Assembly: GCA_024684035.1 (NCBI GenBank)
Contig: JAIKXQ010000016.1
Location: 1-37,107 of the forward strand
Source: Eubacterium sp.
Lineage (GTDB): Bacteria > Bacillota > Clostridia > Lachnospirales > Lachnospiraceae
Length of the DNA: 37,107 bases
Direction: 5' to 3'
Below are positions 30,753-37,107 of this stretch, piece by piece. Within the stretch, counting starts at the first letter, position 1. Each line of letters opens with the position of its first letter. Below the pieces are notes generated by a model. That model was not told where the DNA came from. It saw nothing but the letters and a program-made list of their open reading frames with translations, and ran no database searches. The position numbers and the translations under genes were made by a program.

Positions 30753-32366
30753 TTATCTGTCCCACTTGTCACAGAGGGCATTGATCTGATCCGTGAACTT
30801 CGCCAGATCCTTATTTGCGCCTCCTTCATTATGCCGGATCACCGTCATCAGCCTCTGACCCGCAGCCACAAGTCTGGCAAATACACTTCTCGCCCTGAGG
30901 GTTGATGGTTTGATACCTCCGCCGTCTCTGACGACAGGAACTCCCACCGGAGTGGAAAGCATTTTGCCGCTGAGCAGATCAAACTCCGCTCCCGAATAGG
31001 GCGCATAGGCGTCATAGCCAAGCTCGCGCCGGAGCCGGTTTGCGAAAATTTCTGTCACAAGATCCTCGCCGTGGCACACGAAGACCTTCTGCGGCGTTTT
31101 CTCAAAAGCAGCCGCCCACTTCATCAGGCCTTCGTTGTCCGCGTGTCCGCTCATTCCCGGAAGTACACGGATACTGGCGTTCACCGCAACATCGTCTCCG
31201 AATAGCCGGATATGCTCCGCCCCGTCGACGATCGCCCTGCCGGGCGTTCCAACAGCCTGATATCCGACAAATAGAATGGTACACTCCTTTCGCCAGAGAT
31301 TGTGTTTCAGATGGTGTTTCACTCTGCCGGCGTCACACATGCCGCTGGCGGAAATGATGACCTTTCTCTCGTCATCTTCGTTAATGTTCTTCGAATCTTT
31401 GACGTCGACCATCGCCTTCAGTCCGTTAAAACCGATGGGATTGATCCCTTTCCTCAGCAGTTCCGACGCCTCTTCATCATAACACTCTTCCGGATGGTTT
31501 TTGAAGATCTCTGTCGCCTCGTTCGCCAGCGGGCTGTCCATGCAGACAGTGAAATTCCCATAATTCTTCACCAGATCCTGTTCCTTGATCTGCCGGATGT
31601 AGTACAGGATCTCCTGGGTACGCCCCACGGCAAAAGACGGAATTACCACATTGCCGCCGCGGTCAAACGTCTCCTGTATGATATGCGCCAGCATCTGCGC
31701 GCAGTTCACTCTCTCCCCGTGGCTCCTGTCTCCGTAGGTAGACTCCATGACAACGTAGTCTGCCTCTTTGATGTACTGCGGATCCCGAATCAGCGGCTGG
31801 TTCACATTTCCGATATCTCCGGAAAAAACGATCTTTCTCTCTTTTCCCGCTTCTCTCAGCCAGATTTCGATGCTGGCAGATCCCAGCAGGTGGCCTGCAT
31901 CGATAAAGCGTATGTCGATTCCTTCTGCCACGGTAATGATTTGCTCGTACGGATAACCTTTAATCTGTTTGATCACTCCGTCGGCATCCGCCATGGTATA
32001 GGGCGGAACAAAGTCAGGTTTCCCGGCTCTTCTTCCCTTCCGGTTTCTCCAGTCCGCCTCAAATTCCTGAATATGCGCGCTGTCTCTGAGCATGATATCA
32101 CAGAGATCCGCCGTCGCCTTTGTCGCATACACCGGTCCCCGGAACCCCATGGCGTAGAGCTTCGGCAGCATTCCCGAGTGATCGATGTGCGCGTGCGTCA
32201 GAAGGACAAAATCGATGTCCGATGCCGGACACGGCAACTCCGCATTCACATAGACATTGTTCCCCTGCTCCATACCGTAATCCACCAGAAACCGCTTCCC
32301 TGCGGCCTCCAGATAATAACAGCTTCCTGTAACCTCATGATCCGCACCGATAAACATTAGTCTCAT
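30753..32366 (-). CDS. Beta-CASP metallo-beta-lactamase family nuclease-like protein
   Basis: A 537-aa MBL-fold protein with a beta-CASP insertion, like bacterial/archaeal RNA-processing enzymes (CPSF/YsgI-type). The metal motif HAHIDHSG is at 58-65, with later ligands in DAGHLLGSASIE, FSGDIGN and VVMESTYGDRSH. Beta-CASP motifs include VVIPSFAVGRTQEIL, IISASGMCDAGRVKHHLKH, LFVGYQAVGTPGRAI and GMSGHADNEGLMKW. A C-terminal ~60-residue extension (SVFARLVAAGQRLMTVIR) is less conserved. The start is the ATG at 32366, with GGGGG seven bases upstream; an upstream in-frame reading to 32480 runs into the palindromic element and is not native. It is probably an RNA exonuclease or endonuclease; the substrate is unknown. 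Confidence 0.88.
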   Translation of the reverse strand: MRLMFIGADHEVTGSCYYLEAAGKRFLVDYGMEQGNNVYVNAELPCPASDIDFVLLTHAHIDHSGMLPKLYAMGFRGPVYATKATADLCDIMLRDSAHIQEFEADWRNRKGRRAGKPDFVPPYTMADADGVIKQIKGYPYEQIITVAEGIDIRFIDAGHLLGSASIEIWLREAGKERKIVFSGDIGNVNQPLIRDPQYIKEADYVVMESTYGDRSHGERVNCAQMLAHIIQETFDRGGNVVIPSFAVGRTQEILYYIRQIKEQDLVKNYGNFTVCMDSPLANEATEIFKNHPEECYDEEASELLRKGINPIGFNGLKAMVDVKDSKNINEDDERKVIISASGMCDAGRVKHHLKHNLWRKECTILFVGYQAVGTPGRAIVDGAEHIRLFGDDVAVNASIRVLPGMSGHADNEGLMKWAAAFEKTPQKVFVCHGEDLVTEIFANRLRRELGYDAYAPYSGAEFDLLSGKMLSTPVGVPVVRDGGGIKPSTLRARSVFARLVAAGQRLMTVIRHNEGGANKDLAKFTDQINALCDKWDR

Positions 32367-32423
32367 ATGCATACCCCCGCATGTCTTCCGACGGAAATCA
32401 TTATCCGTCTGCTTCCAGATACT

Positions 32424-32584
32424 AGTATAGCCGTTCTTAAATAACTCGACCAAATACTTGCCTGCTTGCCCGAATAGCACGCATCAGAAAGCCTCGGCGT
32501 AGCCCGCTACGCCTACGTTTTCTGATCCGCACTCTCAGACAAGCATTCGGCGCATTAGTCGAGTTATTTTGCGACAGCTATACT
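32424..32584. mobile_element. 161-bp palindromic (MITE-like) element
   Basis: Nested inverted repeats: AGTATAGC (32424-32431) with GCTATACT (32577-32584), AATAACTCGAC (32440-32450) with GTCGAGTTATT (32558-32568), ATCAGAAA (32483-32490) with TTTCTGAT (32518-32525), and GGCGTAG (32496-32502) with CTACGCC (32507-32513). It has no coding capacity. It lies between two divergent genes. Terminal repeats without a transposase fit a non-autonomous element or a large structured RNA/DNA hairpin. No target duplication was identified. Confidence 0.7.
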
Positions 32585-32794
32585 GGTACAGCTGTGTTCA
32601 CGTTCCAGGAGGATCTTCTTATCTCTATTATATCTCAGCAACTACCTTCCCTCAATAGACTCCTCTGCTTTATATCTTAAGGATCCCGCTCCGATAATGT
32701 TTATAAGACTGTACTTATTAGGATATGCATCGTTTCCGCTTTTCCGTCGGGAACATACAACCAAAACACATACATCAAGAAAGCGGGTATAAGA
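32585..32794 (+). other. Leader region of the sugar-binding lipoprotein gene
   Basis: 210 non-coding bases. A hairpin GTTTCCG (32732-32738)/CGGGAAC (32748-32754) lies about 40 bases before the start codon. A stray AGGAGG near 32609 is not followed by a usable frame. I found no convincing full promoter. Confidence 0.4.
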
Positions 32795-34153
32795 ATGAAT
32801 ACGAAGAAACTGACTTCCCTTGTCCTTGCAGCCGGTCTGTGCGCATCCGTTTTTTCGTCGTGCGGCAGTACCGGGTCAGAAACAAAATCCGATAACAGTA
32901 CACAGTCATCCACAGGCGCTTCATCCACAAAAAGCTCCGGTGCCGATGACTCCGAAGAGGCTCAGGAAATCAGCCTTTTCAACGGCAAAAGCGAGATCGC
33001 CGATCAGCTTCTTGATCTGGCAGCCGCCTACGAAAAGAAAACCGGAGTGAAAGTCAATGTCGAGACCGCTGCCGCCGGAGTGGACTCCCAGGCCAAGCTG
33101 AAAGCTTACTTCCTCTCCGACAAGATACCTGATATTTTCGTCTGCGAGAGCGCGAGCTTTGAGAGCTGGGAGGGTCTGCTGGCAGATCTCTCGGAAGAAA
33201 GCTGGGTGTCGGATACAGACGCGGCCTACACAGACAAAACCTACGGAACCGTTGGTTTCCCCTACACAACGGAGGCCATCGGACTTACATACAACGCCGA
33301 TCTTCTGGAAAAAGCCGGCATCGATCCGGCATCTCTGACCGGACCTTCTCAGATTCGCTCTGCTTTTGAAAAACTGGACAAACAGAAGGCTTCTCTCGGA
33401 CTCACCTCCGTCGTCGGCTACTATGTTGATGACGAGAATCTGTCCTGGTCCACAGGCAATCACCTCTTCGGTGCGTATCTGGATTCCGGTCTGGCCAGAG
33501 ACGATACTACCTACATCGACCAGATCAACAACGACCAGTCTCTGGACAGCAAACGTTTCAGCGACTATGCCGACTTTGTCAAACTGCTCGGTGACTACTC
33601 CGATCAGGACAATATGATCAAAGGTACTTATGAACAGCAGGTTGAAGCTTTCGCCTCCGGCAAATATGCCTTCATCACCCAGGGTTCCTGGATCGGAAGC
33701 CTGCTGACCTCCACATACAAAGACGCCTATCAGAAAGCCGGTAATTTTAAAGTAGGTATGCTCCCCTACGCCTTCGAAGATGGCATCGATACCATCCTCA
33801 CAAGTTCTCCCTCCTGGTGGGCCGTACTGAAAGAAGGACATACGGATGCCGCAAAGGCTTTTCTCTCCTGGTGCGCAGGCGATGAAGGTCAGAAGATTCT
33901 CGTTGAAGAGGCCAACTGTATCAGCCCGTTCAAGTCCTGCAGTTATATCGCACCCGATCCCTTCTCAGAGGTTCTCTCCGGCTATATAACCTCTGGAAAA
34001 ACCTCCTCCTGGCATTGGATGAATCTGAAGGAAGGCATCGCCAGCAACGCAACCGGCGTCCTCTACCGCGAATACGCAGAAGGAAAAATGACCCCGGATA
34101 CTTTTACACAGCAGATGGAAGAGACGATCCGCTCGTATTATAAATCTATGTGA
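32795..34153 (+). CDS. Extracellular sugar-type solute-binding lipoprotein paired with a chemoreceptor
   Basis: A 452-aa lipoprotein. The signal peptide ends in a lipobox with Cys23 (LCASVFSSCGS), followed by a Ser/Thr/Lys-rich linker to about residue 55. A family 1 (carbohydrate) binding-protein fold follows: ISLFNGKSEIADQLLDLAAA, DIFVCESASFESWEG, GFPYTTEAIGLTYNADLLEKAGI, and the C-lobe SSPSWWAVLKEGHTDAAKAFLSWCAG. No permease or ATPase genes follow. Instead the next gene, 12 bases away, encodes a methyl-accepting chemoreceptor. In some bacteria binding proteins present ligands to chemoreceptors, so a co-receptor role is the likely meaning (inference). The ribosome site is weak (GCGGG). Confidence 0.88.
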   Translation: MNTKKLTSLVLAAGLCASVFSSCGSTGSETKSDNSTQSSTGASSTKSSGADDSEEAQEISLFNGKSEIADQLLDLAAAYEKKTGVKVNVETAAAGVDSQAKLKAYFLSDKIPDIFVCESASFESWEGLLADLSEESWVSDTDAAYTDKTYGTVGFPYTTEAIGLTYNADLLEKAGIDPASLTGPSQIRSAFEKLDKQKASLGLTSVVGYYVDDENLSWSTGNHLFGAYLDSGLARDDTTYIDQINNDQSLDSKRFSDYADFVKLLGDYSDQDNMIKGTYEQQVEAFASGKYAFITQGSWIGSLLTSTYKDAYQKAGNFKVGMLPYAFEDGIDTILTSSPSWWAVLKEGHTDAAKAFLSWCAGDEGQKILVEEANCISPFKSCSYIAPDPFSEVLSGYITSGKTSSWHWMNLKEGIASNATGVLYREYAEGKMTPDTFTQQMEETIRSYYKSM

Positions 34154-34165
34154 GGAGATGATATC

Positions 34166-35953
34166 GTGAACACTTCTGAAAAGAAAAAAGCAGTGAAGAA
34201 CCCCAAAAAACCGGTGTTCTTCCGTACGATCCTGTTTGAGATCACTCTGATCAATCTGATCATGCTCGGTGCCTTCGGCCTCGTCATGAATCAGATTCTT
34301 GACTCGATGGAAACCAATAACGAGACCAGCCGTGTCATGTCGGAGTATATCCTCAATCTGAGCCGCGATGAGGGGCTTCTGAAATCAGATATCATGTCTC
34401 TCTATGACCAGACCCTGGGCTATGTGGCCGCCACCGCCGAGGAAACCAGGGAGGCACTGCTTCCGGAGATCGAGTCCGCAAAAGAATCCATCACAAAGGA
34501 TATCGACAATCTGAAAACGTCGGCGGAAAGCAGCTCTGATGCGGAGGACATCACGGCGGCGCTGGACGAGATCCGTTCCGACATGGATCGGATGATCGCC
34601 CTTATTGATACAGCCATTTCCGAGGCGGACAAAGGCAACACCTCCACCGCCAATGAGATCCTTTTCAATAAGGCAGAATTGCAGAAGATCGCCGCCTTTC
34701 ACATGACGAAGAAGATCGACGACGAGATTATCAAGATCGAGAACTCCAACAATCTCACAGCCGATAAACTCCTTGCCACGGGCAAAAGCGTCGCGATGCA
34801 GGGCAACGTTATCTTCGTCATTCTGATCGTCCTGAACTTCATACTAAGCTGGCTGTTTATCGTGCGAAAGATTAATTCCATCTCCCGCGGTATCAACGGC
34901 ATGATCAGTGATATCAACGACAATAACGGAGATCTGACGGCCAGAATCAACACCCGCACAGGTTCGGAACTTGTATACATTGTCAACGGATTCAACCATT
35001 TTATCGAGACACTGCAGACCATCATGCGTGATGTCAAGAGCGGAGCCAATACTCTCAGCACTTCCTCCCTGAAAGTCAGCCAGGGCATCGAGAATGCCAA
35101 CGGACATGTCTCCAGTACCTCCGCAGCCATGGAACAGTTGTCAGCCGGAATGCAGTCCATGGAGACGATCGTTGATTCCATTGACTCACAGGTAGAGAGC
35201 GTGCGGACAGCCACGATGAATATTAACCGTCAGGCGGCGGAGGGCAGCACCCGCGCAAACAGCATCAAGGCAGAGGCTGATCAGATTCAATCCTCCGTTC
35301 TCGCCAAAAAAGAGAGCATGCAGAACCGCGTGAATCATCTGTCCCTGGTGCTCGAAGAATCCGTCAAAAACAGCGAAAAGGTTGAGGAAATCGATAAGCT
35401 CACCAAGACGATCCTTGACATCGCCTTCAAGACAAATATCCTTGCACTGAATGCCTCCATCGAAGCCGCCCGCGCCGGCCAGGCCGGTCAGAGCTTCGCC
35501 GTTGTCGCAAATGAGATCAGCACTCTGGCCTCCCATTCACAGGCAGCCGCAGCTGATATCTCTCGAATCAACGAGGAAGTCACTTCTGCCGTGACATCGC
35601 TCTCCTCCAATGCACAGGATATGCTCAGCTTTATCAACAGCGAAGTCATCGCAGACTATGACGATTACGTAGAAACCGGCGAGAAATACGAACAGACCGC
35701 CAGCTACATTCATGACCTTCTGTCCGACTTCCACAACAATGCGGATCATCTGGACAATGTCATGACGGATATGACAGATTCCATCTCCACCATCAGCTGC
35801 TCTGTAAAAGAAAGCACCCAGGCCGTCAATATGACTGCCGCCAATACCGTGGAGATCGCTTCCGAGATTCAGACCATTGCTGATGCAGCCGAAGAAAACG
35901 CCAAAGTCAGCGGCCGTCTGAACGACACTGCAGGAAAGTTCACCCTCGTCTGA
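34166..35953 (+). CDS. Methyl-accepting chemotaxis protein
   Basis: A 595-aa transmembrane chemoreceptor. TM1 is at about 21-45 and TM2 at about 214-233, enclosing a ~165-residue extracytoplasmic helical domain consistent with a four-helix-bundle sensor. HAMP spans about 234-287, and the cytoplasmic signalling coiled coil runs to the end. The hairpin tip lies around 418-456 (IAFKTNILALNASIEAARAG, then QAGQSFAVVANEIS). The usual E and R of the GEAGRGFAVVA tip are replaced by Q. The GTG start (34166) has GAGGAG eight bases upstream. It sits directly after a binding-protein lipoprotein gene and before a terminator, so the pair forms a two-gene operon. No cheA, cheW or flagellar genes are in the window. 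Confidence 0.93.
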   Translation: MNTSEKKKAVKNPKKPVFFRTILFEITLINLIMLGAFGLVMNQILDSMETNNETSRVMSEYILNLSRDEGLLKSDIMSLYDQTLGYVAATAEETREALLPEIESAKESITKDIDNLKTSAESSSDAEDITAALDEIRSDMDRMIALIDTAISEADKGNTSTANEILFNKAELQKIAAFHMTKKIDDEIIKIENSNNLTADKLLATGKSVAMQGNVIFVILIVLNFILSWLFIVRKINSISRGINGMISDINDNNGDLTARINTRTGSELVYIVNGFNHFIETLQTIMRDVKSGANTLSTSSLKVSQGIENANGHVSSTSAAMEQLSAGMQSMETIVDSIDSQVESVRTATMNINRQAAEGSTRANSIKAEADQIQSSVLAKKESMQNRVNHLSLVLEESVKNSEKVEEIDKLTKTILDIAFKTNILALNASIEAARAGQAGQSFAVVANEISTLASHSQAAAADISRINEEVTSAVTSLSSNAQDMLSFINSEVIADYDDYVETGEKYEQTASYIHDLLSDFHNNADHLDNVMTDMTDSISTISCSVKESTQAVNMTAANTVEIASEIQTIADAAEENAKVSGRLNDTAGKFTLV

Positions 35954-36008
35954 GCATCCGCGACAGAGTTCAGATCACATTCATCCATATAAACACTGAT
36001 TAAATTAT

Positions 36009-36053
36009 GAGGCGTATACGCAGGGATCCTCTCCCGTGTATACGCCTCCTTTT
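36009..36053 (+). terminator. Terminator of the lipoprotein-chemoreceptor operon
   Basis: GAGGCGTATAC (36009-36019) pairs with GTATACGCCTC (36038-36048), with an inner GGGA/TCCC stem, and is followed by CTTTTATG. It begins 55 bases after the stop codon. Confidence 0.85.
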
Positions 36054-36129
36054 ATGTTACAGAAGTCGTGTTCGGGATATGATTCTGTTTTGTTTCTTTT
36101 TTCGGTTTTGTTACGGCTTCCTGCCTTCC

Positions 36130-36158
36130 TTGACTTTGCAACTGCCTGAGCATAGAAT
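36130..36158 (+). promoter_or_regulatory. Promoter of murG
   Basis: TTGACT (36130-36135), 17 bases, then TAGAAT (36153-36158), 30 bases upstream of the start codon. Confidence 0.75.
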
Positions 36159-36187
36159 GGAGAAAGCAAAACTTCAGGAGGCTTACT

Positions 36188-37107
36188 ATGAAGCACATCG
36201 TACTCACCGGCGGTGGAACTGCCGGACACGTTACACCGAATATTGCACTCATTCCCCATCTCAGAGAGCTGGGTTACGAAATATCCTACATCGGCTCCTA
36301 TACCGGCATCGAGAAGAGCCTGATTGAAGCCGAAGGAATTCCCTATTACGGAATTGCCACCGGAAAGCTTCGCAGATACATCGATCTGAAGAACCTCTCC
36401 GATCCCTTCCGCGTCATCAAAGGTTACTTCGAAGCAAGAAAACTGATCAAAAAACTGAAACCGGATATCGTCTTCTCCAAAGGCGGTTTTGTATCCGTCC
36501 CCGTGGTCTTTGCTGCATCCAGCAGGCGCGTACCCGTAATCATCCATGAATCGGATATGACACCGGGTCTGGCAAACAGGCTCAGCATCCCGAAAGCATC
36601 GAAGGTATGCTGTAATTTCCCGGAGACATTGAAAAATCTCCCGGAGGGAAAGGCAGTTGTCACCGGAACTCCCATCCGTGAGGAGCTCAAGGCCGGCGAC
36701 AAACAGCGGGGTCTCGCCTTCACAAAACTCTCCGACGCAAAGCCGGTAATTCTTGTCATGGGCGGAAGTCTCGGCGCTGTGAATGTCAACAACCATGTTC
36801 GCGAAGCACTCCCTGAATTATTGAAGAAATATCAGGTGGTTCACCTCTGCGGAAAGGGACATCTGGACGAGTCGCTGAAGGATCTCGAGGGCTATCGTCA
36901 ATATGAATACATCAAGAAGGAACTTCCGGATCTCTTCGCCATGGCAGATCTGATTATCTCCCGGGCCGGCGCAAACGCGATCTGCGAGATCAGCTCTCTC
37001 GCCATCCCGAATCTTCTGATTCCGCTCTCTGCCCAGGCCAGCCGGGGCGACCAGATCCTGAACGCCCACTCCTTCGAAAAACAGGGCTACAGCCTGGTTC
37101 TTGAAGA
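36188..37107 (+). CDS. murG: UDP-GlcNAc:undecaprenyl-PP-MurNAc-pentapeptide GlcNAc transferase (MurG), partial
   Basis: 306 codons are visible before the right edge; the full enzyme is about 350-360 aa. It adds GlcNAc to lipid I to make lipid II on the inner face of the membrane. Motifs: the N-terminal glycine loop [79 protein letters not shown] and [12 protein letters not shown] with [23 protein letters not shown] is seven bases before the ATG. It has its own promoter and stands apart from any division-cell-wall cluster within the window; what follows is not visible. Confidence 0.96.
   Translation, partial: MKHIVLTGGGTAGHVTPNIALIPHLRELGYEISYIGSYTGIEKSLIEAEGIPYYGIATGKLRRYIDLKNLSDPFRVIKGYFEARKLIKKLKPDIVFSKGGFVSVPVVFAASSRRVPVIIHESDMTPGLANRLSIPKASKVCCNFPETLKNLPEGKAVVTGTPIREELKAGDKQRGLAFTKLSDAKPVILVMGGSLGAVNVNNHVREALPELLKKYQVVHLCGKGHLDESLKDLEGYRQYEYIKKELPDLFAMADLIISRAGANAICEISSLAIPNLLIPLSAQASRGDQILNAHSFEKQGYSLVLE

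Noticed and set aside
32366-32480. N-terminal extension of the beta-CASP protein
   Set aside because: The extended frame runs through the palindromic element and lacks a ribosome site; ATG 32366 has one, and the family motif begins there.
1-37107. CRISPR array or cas genes
   Set aside because: No regularly spaced short direct repeats and no Cas-like proteins were seen.

Overview
The window looks like a chromosomal segment from an anaerobic gut-type Clostridia bacterium, most likely Lachnospiraceae. The evidence is the gene repertoire: a glnA–ANTAR regulator pair, a PcsB/NlpC-P60 cell-wall hydrolase, a FIST-type hybrid kinase, lipoprotein solute-binding proteins with Gly/Ser/Thr-rich linkers, strong AGGAGG ribosome binding sites and consensus sigma-A promoters. 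Nothing in the sequence fixes the species. Most genes lie on the minus strand. The plus-strand genes are purC, a tRNA, a small conserved gene, pgi, a binding-protein/chemoreceptor pair and murG.

Region by region. 1-700: two overlapping small minus-strand genes (an unknown protein and a partial ribbon-helix-helix protein) behind a perfect consensus promoter with an embedded operator-like palindrome; this looks like accessory DNA. 800-8000: secreted and membrane proteins (a probable propeller protein and an LtaS-like sulfatase-fold enzyme), a cation diffusion facilitator divergent from purC, and an alpha/beta hydrolase. 8100-12400: the PcsB-like hydrolase, a NitR-like ANTAR regulator, glutamine synthetase and tRNA-Ser(CGA). 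12500-20700: a zinc-ribbon membrane protein, an orphan sugar-binding lipoprotein, a eukaryote-type HisA, asnS, a large anchored extracellular protein and an RluA-family pseudouridine synthase. 20700-21450: a short transcription unit with a strong promoter and terminator but an interrupted reading frame. 21475-25126: a FIST-HisKA-REC-HPt hybrid kinase with a stand-alone receiver. 25200-29950: an aconitase-family hydratase divergent from a small conserved gene, then pgi. 30000-32400: MTA/SAH nucleosidase and a beta-CASP metallo-hydrolase. 32400-36000: a 161-bp palindromic element, then a sugar-binding lipoprotein in an operon with a methyl-accepting chemoreceptor. 36188-end: murG, cut by the window edge.

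The most unusual content is non-coding. An interspersed structured repeat of about 180 bp occurs three times (near 2.5, 8.2 and 10.0 kb). Each copy has the same orientation relative to the gene before it and starts in the T-tract of that gene's intrinsic terminator. Its long terminal hairpin keeps its pairing while changing its sequence. A different palindromic element sits at 32.4-32.6 kb and has a -10-like hexamer pointing outward at each end.

Pathways represented are de novo purine synthesis (purC), nitrogen assimilation (glnA with its likely RNA-binding antiterminator), histidine synthesis (hisA), central carbon metabolism (pgi, aconitase family), the methyl cycle (mtnN), peptidoglycan synthesis and remodelling (murG, the PcsB-like protein) and two-component or chemotaxis signalling. 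All assignments come from reading the sequence; no database search was run.
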